Below, piece by piece: positions 1 to 8,276 of a stretch of DNA of 64,000 bases. A program made the position numbers and the translations under genes. The stretch's first letter is position 1. Every line of letters begins with the position of its first letter. The stretch is from Clostridia bacterium (GTDB lineage: Bacteria; Bacillota; Clostridia; Oscillospirales; Acutalibacteraceae): contig JAFXGM010000013.1 in the NCBI GenBank assembly GCA_017513195.1, positions 103,416-167,415 on the forward strand, in the 5' to 3' direction. A model generated the notes under the pieces. It made no database searches, had not been told where the DNA came from, and saw only the letters and a list, made by a program, of their open reading frames with translations.

Positions 1-40
1 TTTGTTATATCTTGTTGAAATCTGTAAGGAGGATAAATTT

Positions 41-538
41 ATGAAAAAGAAAATCAGCAAACTTCCCTTTAAAGGCACTGCCGAACAGGAAGCACAACTC
101 AAAGCAGTTATCGCTGAAAATTGCCACGACAAAAGCAACGTTATGGTAGTTATGCAAAAGGCACAAGATATCTACGGATATTTGCCAATTGAGGTTCAGG
201 AAATGATTGCTGAAGGTATGGGCGTATCACTTGAAAAAGTATACGGCGTTGCTACCTTCTATGCTCAGTTCTCACTCTCACCTAAGGGTAAGTACAACAT
301 TTCTGTTTGTCTTGGTACAGCTTGCTACGTTGTAGGCTCAGGCGATATCTTTGACAAGCTCAGCGAAAAGCTTGGTATCGGTGCCGACGAATGTACCGAA
401 GATGGTAAATTCTCACTTACCGCTTGCCGTTGTATCGGCGCTTGCGGCTTGGCTCCGGTTCTTACTGTTAACGAAGAAGTTTACGGTCGTCTTACTGTTG
501 ACGATGTTGACAGCATCCTCGCTAAATACGCTGACTAA
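41..538 (+). CDS. hydC: NuoE-like [2Fe-2S] subunit of NAD-linked [FeFe] hydrogenase
   Basis: Thioredoxin-fold [2Fe-2S] electron-transfer subunit of a soluble multimeric hydrogenase, which passes electrons between the NuoF-like flavin subunit and HydA. The 165-residue protein has an N-terminal helical domain followed by the cluster domain, with CLGTAC and CRCIGAC supplying the four ligand cysteines. I chose ATG 41 because AGGAGG lies 8 bases upstream; an in-frame TTG at position 2 has no ribosome site in view. It is the first gene seen of a plus-strand operon whose other catalytic subunits lie at 4636-8229. The promoter is outside the window. Family (NuoE/HndA/HydC) is clear; the exact complex stoichiometry is inferred. 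Confidence 0.92.
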   Translation: MKKKISKLPFKGTAEQEAQLKAVIAENCHDKSNVMVVMQKAQDIYGYLPIEVQEMIAEGMGVSLEKVYGVATFYAQFSLSPKGKYNISVCLGTACYVVGSGDIFDKLSEKLGIGADECTEDGKFSLTACRCIGACGLAPVLTVNEEVYGRLTVDDVDSILAKYAD

Positions 539-568
539 TTCTTAACTGATTTAAAGGATAGATTACTT

Positions 569-922
569 ATGAAAATAAGTCAAATGCAACAGCTTCTTGA
601 AGCAAGGGTTCTTTGCTGCAAGGAAAACCTCGAGCACGAGATACATTCTGCGTGCGGTTGTGACCTTATGAGCGACGTTTTGGCCTTTGTTAAGGATCAG
701 GCTGTTTTGCTTACGGGACTTGTTAATCCTCAGGTTATTCGTACAGCCGAAATGATGGATATGATTTGTGTTGTTTTTGTCCGTTCTAAAGTACCTACTC
801 AGGAGATGATCGATTTAGCTCGCGAGAGCGGAATCGTTCTTATGGTTTCTGACAAAAGACTTTATGAGGCTTGTGGACTATTGTACACAAATGGCCTTGT
901 AGGAAATAAGGTTAAAGAATGA
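569..922 (+). CDS. DRTGG-domain protein, hydrogenase-associated (first copy)
   Basis: A 117-residue protein recognised as a stand-alone DRTGG domain, a small fold otherwise attached to phosphotransacetylase-like or CBS-domain proteins and thought to sense ligands. The sequence shows an N-terminal cysteine-rich helix (LEARVLCCKE, then SACGCDL), a central LLTGLVNPQ segment and a C-terminal beta-alpha unit ending in a glycine-rich tail. Its last four bases (ATGA) overlap the next gene, so translation is probably coupled. A second member of the family is encoded at 2610-2936. DRTGG genes are found beside sensory-type hydrogenases in other Clostridia, but no biochemical role is established that I know of. 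Confidence 0.75.
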   Translation: MKISQMQQLLEARVLCCKENLEHEIHSACGCDLMSDVLAFVKDQAVLLTGLVNPQVIRTAEMMDMICVVFVRSKVPTQEMIDLARESGIVLMVSDKRLYEACGLLYTNGLVGNKVKE

Positions 923-1341
923 GCGAAGTATTAAACTTCCATTTTAACGTTGACGGTAACGATTTTACATCGGCCGGTCAAGCATCAATACAAATCAAAA
1001 AAAATCTAAGACGGTTAGGGCTCGACCCTGAAACCATCAGACGAGTGTCTATCGCTATGTACGAAGGCGAAATTAATATGGTTATTCACGCGCACGGCGG
1101 CGAAGCTGACGTAAACGTTTATGAAGACCGTATTGAAATAATCCTGAAAGACAATGGCCCCGGAATTGAAAATATTGAACAAGCAATGCAAGAAGGCTTT
1201 TCTACCGCACACGATCAAATTCGTTCGCTCGGTTTTGGCGCAGGTATGGGACTTCCCAATATGAAGCGTTACACCGACGATATGAAGATTGAGTCAGTGG
1301 TAGGAGTTGGCACCACAGTTACAATGTGTGTTAATTTATAA
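919..1341 (+). CDS. RsbW/SpoIIAB-like GHKL ATPase (anti-sigma-type serine kinase fold)
   Basis: A 140-residue single-domain GHKL ATPase. The N-box is in AMYEGEINMVIHAHGGE, the G1 box is DNGPGIEN, the G2 box is GFGAGMGLPNM and the final strand is GVGTTVTM. Size and architecture match anti-sigma-factor serine kinases such as RsbW and SpoIIAB rather than a two-component histidine kinase, because there is no phospho-acceptor helix. No sigma factor or STAS-domain antagonist is encoded nearby. It overlaps the DRTGG gene by four bases and precedes the sensory hydrogenase by ten, suggesting a sensing module. Its target is unknown. Confidence 0.8.
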   Translation: MSEVLNFHFNVDGNDFTSAGQASIQIKKNLRRLGLDPETIRRVSIAMYEGEINMVIHAHGGEADVNVYEDRIEIILKDNGPGIENIEQAMQEGFSTAHDQIRSLGFGAGMGLPNMKRYTDDMKIESVVGVGTTVTMCVNL

Positions 1342-1351
1342 GGAGGTCGTT

Positions 1352-2608
1352 ATGCAAACTTATGAACATTCGGTTTTACTGGACACCAGCAAATGTACCG
1401 GCTGTACCACCTGTTTGCGTCACTGCCCTACCGAAGCAATACGCATAAAAGACGGTCACGCTGTTATAAACAGCGACAGGTGTATCGATTGCGGCGAGTG
1501 TATTCGTGTGTGTGCGCACAAGGCTAAAAAGGCCGTGTGCAGCAAACTTGAAAGTATGGACCGCTTTAAGTGGAAAATAGCCCTCCCCGCGCCTACTTTG
1601 TACGGTCAGTTTGATAATCTTGACGATATTGATTGCGTGCTGAGCGGACTTTTAAACATAGGCTTTGATGATGTCTTTGAAGTATCAAAGGCGGCTGAGC
1701 TTGTATCCGCTTATACACGACTATATCTTAAAACCGACGGTATCAACAAACCCGCTATCAGTTCAGCATGCCCTGTGGTTATGCGACTAATAGCACTTAG
1801 GTATCCGTCACTTAACGATAACATTATTCACATGCTACCCCCTATGGAGGTTGCCGCACGTCTTGCACGTGAGCGCGCGCTTAAAAATCACCCCGAGCTT
1901 AAGGCAGAAGATGTCGGCGTATGCTTTATATCGCCCTGCCCTGCAAAAGCAAGCTACGTAAAAAACGGTTTTGCCGGCTATAAAAGTCAGGTTGACGAGG
2001 TTGTTTCAATAAGCGATATATATTTCTTGCTTATAAACGCAATGAATCGTGAAACTTCTGTTGAAACGCTTTCAGAATCGGGTATGATTGGTATTGGTTG
2101 GGCGCGTTCAGGCGGTGAAGCCACAGCAATTTTTAACGAAAATTACTTGGCGGCTGACGGCATTGAAAATGTTAACCGTGTTCTCGACCAAATTGAAAAC
2201 GGCAATATACCTAACCTTGAGTTTGTAGAGCTTAATGCATGTACCGGCGGTTGTGTAGGCGGCGTGCTTACAATGCAAAATCCGTTTATAGCAAAAGCAA
2301 GACTACAAACACTTAGAAGATATTTACCCGTTTCACAAAATTTCTTAAACGGCGAAGATTCTAAATACATTCCCGAAGGCTATCTCTTTAACGAGTTACC
2401 CGAATATCAACCGATAGCGCGACTAAGCTCAAGTATGGCCGAGTCAATGCGTATGATGGCCGATATTCAAAAACTTCGTGAAACACTGCCCGGTATAGAT
2501 TGCGGCTCTTGCGGAGCACCTACCTGCCGAGCATTTGCCGAAGACGTAGTAAAAGGAAATGCTAAAATAGAAGATTGCCTTATAAATCTATACAAAAAGG
2601 AAGATTAA
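1352..2608 (+). CDS. Sensory-type [FeFe] hydrogenase-like protein with C-terminal 4Fe-4S domain
   Basis: A 418-residue protein with two [4Fe-4S] ferredoxin motifs (Cys15/18/21/25 and 44/47/50/54), an [FeFe] hydrogenase H-domain, and a C-terminal four-cysteine Fe-S domain (Cys384, 387, 392, 409). The H-domain keeps cysteines that match H-cluster ligands: Cys140 in SSACP, Cys196 in SPCPAK, and Cys297/Cys301 in ACTGGC. The first cysteine of the usual TSCCP motif, the proton relay in catalytic enzymes, is alanine here. That pattern is known from sensory HydS-type proteins with weak turnover, so a hydrogen or redox sensor role is inferred. ATG 1352 is preceded by AAGGAGGT; an upstream in-frame start at 1307 lies inside the previous gene and is unlikely. 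Confidence 0.85.
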   Translation: MQTYEHSVLLDTSKCTGCTTCLRHCPTEAIRIKDGHAVINSDRCIDCGECIRVCAHKAKKAVCSKLESMDRFKWKIALPAPTLYGQFDNLDDIDCVLSGLLNIGFDDVFEVSKAAELVSAYTRLYLKTDGINKPAISSACPVVMRLIALRYPSLNDNIIHMLPPMEVAARLARERALKNHPELKAEDVGVCFISPCPAKASYVKNGFAGYKSQVDEVVSISDIYFLLINAMNRETSVETLSESGMIGIGWARSGGEATAIFNENYLAADGIENVNRVLDQIENGNIPNLEFVELNACTGGCVGGVLTMQNPFIAKARLQTLRRYLPVSQNFLNGEDSKYIPEGYLFNELPEYQPIARLSSSMAESMRMMADIQKLRETLPGIDCGSCGAPTCRAFAEDVVKGNAKIEDCLINLYKKED

Positions 2609-2609
2609 A

Positions 2610-2936
2610 ATGACGGTATATGATTTAAGCAAAAACAGTCAGTTTAATGTTCTTACTATGCCCGAACCCGAGCGTGAAATAAACGGAGTTTACATAGGCG
2701 ACCTGCTTAGCTGGGTGATGGGCAAAGCACAGTACGATAACGTGTGGATTACCATTATGTCCAACATAAACGTTATTGCTGTGGCTTCTCTTTCAGATGT
2801 TTCCTGTGTTCTATTGGCAGAAGATGTAACTCTTGATAATGAGGTACTATCTACCGCTAAACAAAAGGGAATAAATATTCTTTCTACACCAATGTCAGCC
2901 TACGATGCAGCTATAGAATTATCGGGTATGATATAA
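2610..2936 (+). CDS. DRTGG-domain protein, hydrogenase-associated (second copy)
   Basis: A 108-residue protein of the same family as the product of 569-922, beginning with a short unrelated N-terminus and an INGVYIGDLLSWVMG segment. The C-terminal half (INILSTPMSAYDAA) parallels the VLMVSDKRLYEACG end of the first copy. It starts one base after the sensory hydrogenase stop and shares one base (TAATG) with the PHP gene, so it is part of a tightly coupled block. Ligand and partner are unknown. Two diverged copies flanking the sensory hydrogenase suggest a hetero-oligomer, which is only a guess. Confidence 0.7.
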   Translation: MTVYDLSKNSQFNVLTMPEPEREINGVYIGDLLSWVMGKAQYDNVWITIMSNINVIAVASLSDVSCVLLAEDVTLDNEVLSTAKQKGINILSTPMSAYDAAIELSGMI

Positions 2937-3661
2937 TGAACAGGTATTATTACGACCTACACATTCATTCCTGTCTCTCCCCTTGTGGTGACGATGACAA
3001 CACCCCTAATAACATTGCGGGCATGGCTTCACTTTGCGGACTTAATATTGTGGCTCTTACCGACCATAATTCAACCGCCAACTGCCCCGCATTTTTTGAG
3101 GCGGCGCGCCGCTACGGCATTATACCAATTGCGGGAATGGAGCTTACAACAAGCGAAGATATACACGTTGTGTGTCTTTTCGAAACGTTAGAAAATGCTA
3201 TGACGTTTGGTGAAAGAGTAAAAAACTTAAGTATCCCTATTGAAAACCGTCCCGATATTTTTGGGGCTCAACAAATTTTAGACGGTCAGGACAATATTAT
3301 TGGAGAAGAAAAAAATCTGCTTATAAATGCAACGCTTATTTCTATTGAAGAAGTTCCGTCAATGGTAACACAGCTTGGTGGTATATGCTACCCTGCCCAC
3401 ATCGACAGACAGTCAAACGGTATTATATCGGTGCTTGGCACCTTCCCTGCTACTCCGCATTTTAGTTGTGTAGAGTTTCACGATGGAGAAAAGGCCGATG
3501 AATACATACAGAAATACGGCTTGCAAGATAAAAAAATTATTGTAAGTTCGGATGCGCATAACCTAACCGATATGCGTGACCGCCAAAACTATTTTGACCT
3601 TGACGATGAGCCATACAGCAGTGCTCTTGTCAGGAAAAAGCTTTTCGAATTGTTGAGGTAA
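2936..3661 (+). CDS. PHP-domain metal-dependent phosphoesterase
   Basis: A 241-residue PHP-family protein. The metal-binding motifs are all visible: DLHIHSCLSP near the N-terminus, LTDHN, GMELTT, the CYPAHID motif and SSDAHN near the C-terminus. Members of this family hydrolyse phosphoesters such as 3',5'-nucleoside bisphosphates, histidinol phosphate or DNA ends, and the substrate cannot be read from sequence. It is translationally coupled to the second DRTGG gene and followed four bases later by a GHKL ATPase. Its presence in a hydrogenase operon suggests that it removes a phosphorylated metabolite or signal made by this module; that link is inference. Confidence 0.82.
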   Translation: MNRYYYDLHIHSCLSPCGDDDNTPNNIAGMASLCGLNIVALTDHNSTANCPAFFEAARRYGIIPIAGMELTTSEDIHVVCLFETLENAMTFGERVKNLSIPIENRPDIFGAQQILDGQDNIIGEEKNLLINATLISIEEVPSMVTQLGGICYPAHIDRQSNGIISVLGTFPATPHFSCVEFHDGEKADEYIQKYGLQDKKIIVSSDAHNLTDMRDRQNYFDLDDEPYSSALVRKKLFELLR

Positions 3662-3665
3662 TGTT

Positions 3666-4214
3666 ATGAAAGAATTATCACTAAACGTTCTTGATATTAC
3701 CGAAAATTCGGTAAAAGCGGGCGCTACCTTAACCGAAATATCTATACTTGAAAATAGTGATACACTCACTATGATCGTAAAAGATGACGGTTGCGGCATG
3801 AGTGAGGAAATACTCCGCACGGTTGAAAATCCGTTTTACACCACACGTACCACACGTAAGGTGGGTCTTGGCATTCCGCTGCTTAAAATGGCGGCCGAAA
3901 TGACAGGCGGAAGCGTAAAAATAGTTTCAAGTACTGATGCCGCAACGCACGGCACTACAGTAACGGCAGTGTTTTATAAAAACCATCTGGACTTTACACC
4001 GCTTGGCGACATAAAAGAAACGGTTGTGACTTTAATACAAGGTCATCCCGATACCGATTTCCTTTTTGTTCACCAAACACCATCAGGCGAAGTAAAACTT
4101 GACACCCGCGAGCTTCGCGTAATACTTGAGGGTGTCCCACTTGACACATACGAGGTTATCGTGTGGATAAAAGAGTATCTTAACGAGCAGTATGAGCTGC
4201 TGGAAAATAGATAA
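3666..4214 (+). CDS. GHKL-type ATP-binding protein (histidine-kinase catalytic domain only)
   Basis: A 182-residue protein with an N-box (DITENSVKAGA), a G1 box (DDGCGMSEE), a G2 box (RKVGLGIPLLK) and a closing GTTVTAVF strand. A roughly 60-residue C-terminal extension contains LDTRELRVILEG. There is no dimerisation or phospho-accepting histidine helix, so it cannot be a complete histidine kinase by itself. It is the second GHKL ATPase of this operon and is more kinase-like than the RsbW-like one at 919-1341. Homologues occur in clostridial hydrogenase clusters, but the substrate is not known to me. Confidence 0.8.
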   Translation: MKELSLNVLDITENSVKAGATLTEISILENSDTLTMIVKDDGCGMSEEILRTVENPFYTTRTTRKVGLGIPLLKMAAEMTGGSVKIVSSTDAATHGTTVTAVFYKNHLDFTPLGDIKETVVTLIQGHPDTDFLFVHQTPSGEVKLDTRELRVILEGVPLDTYEVIVWIKEYLNEQYELLENR

Positions 4215-4249
4215 GCAAATAAATAATTCCAAGAAAGGAAGTTATAAAA

Positions 4250-4618
4250 ATGAAATCTTTGGCTGAACTTCAAGCAATCAAAGACAAAATGAAAGACAAG
4301 GTTGTAATCCGTGAAGGTGCAAGCTCAACACGTGTTGTTGTTGGTATGGCTACCTGCGGCATTGCAGCAGGCGCACGTCCGGTACTTGGCGCTTTTGTTG
4401 AAGCTGTAAACGAGGGTGGACTTGCTCAAAGCGTTACTGTTTCACAGACAGGTTGCGTAGGTCTTTGCCAGTACGAACCTATCGTAGAGGTTTACGAAGC
4501 AGGTAAGGACAAGGTTACCTACGTTAAAATGACCGCTGACAAAGCAAAAGAGGTTGTAGAAAAGCATCTTAAGGGTGGCAAGGTTGTAACAGAATACACC
4601 GTTGCTAACTGTGAATAA
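4250..4618 (+). CDS. Thioredoxin-like [2Fe-2S] ferredoxin (HndB-like)
   Basis: A 122-residue protein of the (2Fe-2S) ferredoxin family, resembling the small HndB-type subunit of NADP-reducing hydrogenases. Visible cysteines are Cys36 in ATCGIAAGA, the pair in TGCVGLC, and a cysteine close to the C-terminus; the classical second ligand of the first pair is not obvious. An AAGGAAG ribosome site precedes the ATG. It lies directly upstream of the NuoF-like gene, whose own N-terminus carries a related domain, so it is likely an accessory electron-transfer subunit of the same complex. Confidence 0.82.
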   Translation: MKSLAELQAIKDKMKDKVVIREGASSTRVVVGMATCGIAAGARPVLGAFVEAVNEGGLAQSVTVSQTGCVGLCQYEPIVEVYEAGKDKVTYVKMTADKAKEVVEKHLKGGKVVTEYTVANCE

Positions 4619-4635
4619 TATTTGGAGGTAAAGTT

Positions 4636-6456
4636 ATGATTCGTGCACATGTACTTATTTGTGGCGGTACAGGCTGTACCTCGTCAGGTAGTAAGAAAAT
4701 TCAGGAAGCATTTGAGCAAAACATTGCAGCCGCAGGTCTAGAGGAAGAAGTAAAACTTGTTCAGACGGGCTGTTTCGGTCTTTGCGCATTGGGCCCTGTT
4801 GTTATCGTTTATCCTGACGGTACTTTTTATAGCCGTGTAACCACAGACGACGTAAAAGAAATTGTTGAAGAGCATCTTCTTAAAGGCCGTCCTGTAGAGC
4901 GTTTGGTTTACAGCGATACAGGCGCTGAAGAGGTAGTAGAGGCTGCAAGCGTATCACTTAACGACACAGCATTCTACAAATCACAAAATCGTGTTGTTCT
5001 TCGTAACTGCGGCGTTATCGACCCCGAAAACATAGACGAATATATCGCTATGGACGGTTACGCAGCACTTGGTAAGGTTCTTACCGAAATGAAGCCTGAA
5101 GACGTTATCCAAACCGTTTTAGATTCAGGTCTTCGCGGTCGTGGTGGCGGCGGCTTCCCAACCGGTCTTAAATGGAAATTCTGCGCTCCTAACAAGGCAG
5201 CTCAAAAATACGTAGTATGTAATGCCGACGAAGGTGACCCAGGTGCATTTATGGACCGTTCTGTTCTTGAGGGTGACCCACACTGTATTATCGAGGCTAT
5301 GGCTATTGCAGGTTACGCAGTAGGCGCTACAAAAGGTTACGTTTACGTTCGTGCTGAATACCCAATCGCTGTTGCTCGTTTACAAAAGGCTATTGATCAG
5401 GCTAACGAATATGGTCTTTTAGGTAAAGACATCTTTGGTTCAGGCTTTGACTTCGACCTTCAGATTCGTCTTGGTGCAGGCGCATTCGTTTGCGGTGAAG
5501 AAACCGCTCTTATGACATCTATCGAAGGCAACCGTGGCGAACCACGTCCACGTCCTCCATTCCCTGCTGTTAAGGGTCTTTACAATTCACCAACCGTTGA
5601 AAATAACGTTGAAACCTTTGCTAACATTCCACAAATCATCCTTAAGGGTGCTGACTGGTTTAAGACAATGGGTACCGAAAAGGCACCTGGTACAAAGGTA
5701 TTCGCACTTGGCGGTAAGATTGAGCACACAGGTCTTGTAGAAATTTCTATGGGTACTACACTTCGTCACATTATAGAGGACATCGGTGGCGGTATTCCTA
5801 ACGGTAAGAAATTCAAGGCTGCTCAAACAGGTGGTCCTTCAGGCGGTTGTATTCCTGAATCACTTATCGATACCGAGGTTGACTTTGACAACCTTACTGC
5901 TATCGGTTGTATGATGGGTTCTGGCGGTCTTATCGTTATGGACGAAGACAACTGTATGGTTGATATGGCTAAATTCTTCCTTGAATTTACCGTTGACGAG
6001 TCTTGCGGCAAGTGTACTCCTTGCCGTGTTGGTACAAAGCGTCTTCTTGAAATGCTTGATAAGATTACCGAGGGTAAGGCAACACTTGAAGACCTCGACA
6101 AGCTTGAAGAGCTTTGCTACTACATTAAGCAAAACTCTCTTTGCGGTCTTGGCCAGACAGCTCCAAACCCTGTACTTGCAACACTTAAGTTCTTCCGCGA
6201 TGAGTATGTAGCTCACGTTGTTGACAAAAAGTGTCCTGCAGGCGTATGTAAGGATCTTCTTACATTTGTTATTGATAAAGATAAATGTATCGGTTGCGGT
6301 CTTTGCGCTCGTAACTGTCCTGTTGGAGCAATTGAAAAGACCGACTACATAGCACCCGGTCACAAACTTGCTTCTTACAATATTGATACTACCAAGTGTA
6401 TTAAGTGCGGCGTATGTATCGGTAACTGTAAGTTTAAGGCAATCAGCAAGGTTTAA
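4636..6456 (+). CDS. hydB: NuoF-like flavin/NADH subunit of bifurcating-type hydrogenase
   Basis: A 606-residue flavoprotein predicted to bind FMN and NAD(H) and to couple them to ferredoxin and hydrogen. Domains in order: an N-terminal thioredoxin-like [2Fe-2S] unit (cysteines in GGTGCTSSG and TGCFGLC); the NuoF core with the glycine-rich GRGGGGFPTG loop and ADEGDPGAF; a SLBB region; the SCGKCTPC...LCGLG cluster motif near residues 455-505; and two C-terminal [4Fe-4S] ferredoxin motifs (CIGCGLCARNC and CIKCGVCIGNC). This layout matches HydB/HndC of trimeric and tetrameric [FeFe] hydrogenases. It starts 17 bases after the ferredoxin gene with GGAGG upstream. Confidence 0.93.
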   Translation: MIRAHVLICGGTGCTSSGSKKIQEAFEQNIAAAGLEEEVKLVQTGCFGLCALGPVVIVYPDGTFYSRVTTDDVKEIVEEHLLKGRPVERLVYSDTGAEEVVEAASVSLNDTAFYKSQNRVVLRNCGVIDPENIDEYIAMDGYAALGKVLTEMKPEDVIQTVLDSGLRGRGGGGFPTGLKWKFCAPNKAAQKYVVCNADEGDPGAFMDRSVLEGDPHCIIEAMAIAGYAVGATKGYVYVRAEYPIAVARLQKAIDQANEYGLLGKDIFGSGFDFDLQIRLGAGAFVCGEETALMTSIEGNRGEPRPRPPFPAVKGLYNSPTVENNVETFANIPQIILKGADWFKTMGTEKAPGTKVFALGGKIEHTGLVEISMGTTLRHIIEDIGGGIPNGKKFKAAQTGGPSGGCIPESLIDTEVDFDNLTAIGCMMGSGGLIVMDEDNCMVDMAKFFLEFTVDESCGKCTPCRVGTKRLLEMLDKITEGKATLEDLDKLEELCYYIKQNSLCGLGQTAPNPVLATLKFFRDEYVAHVVDKKCPAGVCKDLLTFVIDKDKCIGCGLCARNCPVGAIEKTDYIAPGHKLASYNIDTTKCIKCGVCIGNCKFKAISKV

Positions 6457-6474
6457 GAAAGGAGCCGAACACAA

Positions 6475-8229
6475 ATGGATATGATTAACGTAAAAATTAA
6501 CGGCATTGCAGTAAGCGTGCCAAAGGGCTCCACTGTTTTAGAGGCTGCCCGCGTAGCAGGTGTAGAAATTCCTACCCTTTGCTTTATGAAAGAGCGTAAC
6601 GAGATTGGTGCTTGCCGTATTTGTATGGTAGAGGTTAACGAAGGTCGCGGTTTCCGTATGGTTACTGCCTGCGTATATCCTTGCACCGACGGTATGGAGG
6701 TTATCACCAACTCCGAAAAGGTTCAAAAGTCACGTAAAACTACACTTGAGCTTATTCTTTCAACACATGACAAAAAATGTCTTTCTTGCGCACGTTCAAC
6801 CAATTGCGAGCTTCAAAAGCTTTGCCGCGACTACGGCGTAGATGAAGGCGCATTTGAAGGCTTTAAGCCTGTATACGAGCTTGACTACAGCACACCACAC
6901 CTTGTACGTGACAACAACAAGTGTATTCTTTGCCGTCGTTGCGTTGCAGTTTGTGAAGAGCAGTATGTAAGCGTTATCGGCGCAAATGACCGTGGTATCG
7001 ACACCAACATCGGTCAGGCATTTGAGCTTTCTCTTAATAATACTCCTTGTATCTCTTGCGGTCAGTGTACTGCAGTTTGTCCTACAGGCGCACTTACCGA
7101 AAAGGACGATACCGATAAAATTTGGGCAGCTTTGGCTGATCCTACCAAAACTGTTGTTGTTCAGACTGCTCCATCAGTTCGTGCAACCTTGGGCGAATGC
7201 TTTGGTATGCCAATTGGCTCTAATGTAGAGGGCAAAATGGTTGCTGCTCTTCGTCGTCTTGGCTTCGCAAAAGTATTTGATACCAACTTTGCAGCTGACC
7301 TTACAATCGTTGAAGAGGCTAACGAGCTTATCGACCGCGTTAAGAACGGCGGCGTACTCCCAATGATTACATCTTGCTCACCTGGTTGGGTTAAGTTCTG
7401 CGAATTCTACTACCCGGATATGATTAATCATCTTTCTACCTGTAAGTCACCACAGCAAATGGCTGGCGCAGTTATTAAGACCTACTGGGCAGAAAAAGAA
7501 GGCATTGACGCTAAAGATATCGTAAGCGTATCAGTTATGCCTTGTACTGCTAAGAAGTTTGAAATTGGCCGTGAAGATCAGTCTGCTGCAGGTGTTCCCG
7601 ATGTTGATATTGCTATCACCACTCGTGAGCTTGGCCGTATGATTGAGCGCGCTGGTCTTAACTTCGTAAATCTTCCTGACGAAGACTTCGATAATCCTCT
7701 CGGCGAAGATACCGGTGCTGCTGTTATCTTTGGTGCAACAGGCGGTGTTATGGAAGCAGCTTTACGTACAGCTAACGACTGGATTAGCGGTAAAGACAAC
7801 GCTGACGTTGACTACACTGCAGTTCGTGGCACAATGGGACTTAAACAAGCTACTGCTAAGCTTGGCGATATGGAAGTTAAGGTAGCTGTAGCGTCTGGCG
7901 CTGCTGCTGCAAAGGTTGTTATGGACCGTATGAAGGCAGGCAACCCAGACGGATGGACCTTTGTTGAAATTATGGGATGCCCCGGCGGTTGCGTAAACGG
8001 CGGCGGTCAGCCAATTCAGCCACAGTCAGTTCGTGACACGGTTGATCTTAAGGCTGTTCGCGCTAAAGCACTCTACGACGCTGACGCTGCAAGCGCTATT
8101 CGTAAGTCACACGAGTCACCCGTTGTAAAGGCACTTTACAGCGAATGGTACGACGGTTTTGGCGGCCACAAGGCTCACCACGACCTCCACACAAGCTATG
8201 TAGCTCGTAAAAAGTACAACGTTGAATAA
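6475..8229 (+). CDS. hydA: NAD-linked [FeFe] hydrogenase catalytic subunit HydA
   Basis: A 584-residue catalytic subunit that makes or oxidises H2. Domains: N-terminal plant-type [2Fe-2S] (Cys36, 47, 50, 66); a His-Cys [4Fe-4S] site (His98, Cys102, 105, 111); two [4Fe-4S] ferredoxin motifs (Cys150-160 and Cys192-202); then the H-domain with TSCSPGW (Cys301), MPCTAKKFE (Cys357) and GCPGGCVNGGG (Cys502, Cys506), plus a C-terminal small-subunit-like tail. The second residue of the usual TSCCP cysteine pair is serine. With HydB and HydC this is the bifurcating-type (group A3) architecture, inferred to use NADH plus reduced ferredoxin. It is the last gene of the operon and is followed by a strong terminator. 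Confidence 0.94.
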   Translation: MDMINVKINGIAVSVPKGSTVLEAARVAGVEIPTLCFMKERNEIGACRICMVEVNEGRGFRMVTACVYPCTDGMEVITNSEKVQKSRKTTLELILSTHDKKCLSCARSTNCELQKLCRDYGVDEGAFEGFKPVYELDYSTPHLVRDNNKCILCRRCVAVCEEQYVSVIGANDRGIDTNIGQAFELSLNNTPCISCGQCTAVCPTGALTEKDDTDKIWAALADPTKTVVVQTAPSVRATLGECFGMPIGSNVEGKMVAALRRLGFAKVFDTNFAADLTIVEEANELIDRVKNGGVLPMITSCSPGWVKFCEFYYPDMINHLSTCKSPQQMAGAVIKTYWAEKEGIDAKDIVSVSVMPCTAKKFEIGREDQSAAGVPDVDIAITTRELGRMIERAGLNFVNLPDEDFDNPLGEDTGAAVIFGATGGVMEAALRTANDWISGKDNADVDYTAVRGTMGLKQATAKLGDMEVKVAVASGAAAAKVVMDRMKAGNPDGWTFVEIMGCPGGCVNGGGQPIQPQSVRDTVDLKAVRAKALYDADAASAIRKSHESPVVKALYSEWYDGFGGHKAHHDLHTSYVARKKYNVE

Positions 8230-8241
8230 TAAATAATTATT

Positions 8242-8276
8242 ACACCCGAAGGTTTTATTCCTTCGGGTGTTTTTTA
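8242..8276 (+). terminator. Rho-independent terminator of the hydrogenase operon
   Basis: Perfect 11-base stem, ACACCCGAAGG paired with CCTTCGGGTGT around a TTTTATT loop, followed on the plus strand by six T residues. It starts 12 bases after the hydA stop. Its right edge overlaps the stop codon of the convergent malQ gene. The minus-strand flank is AT-rich but not a clean T run. Confidence 0.9.

Noticed and set aside
6453-6710. Long open frames on the strand opposite hydB and hydA
   Set aside because: They have no ribosome sites or recognisable domains and mirror the codon bias of the real genes.
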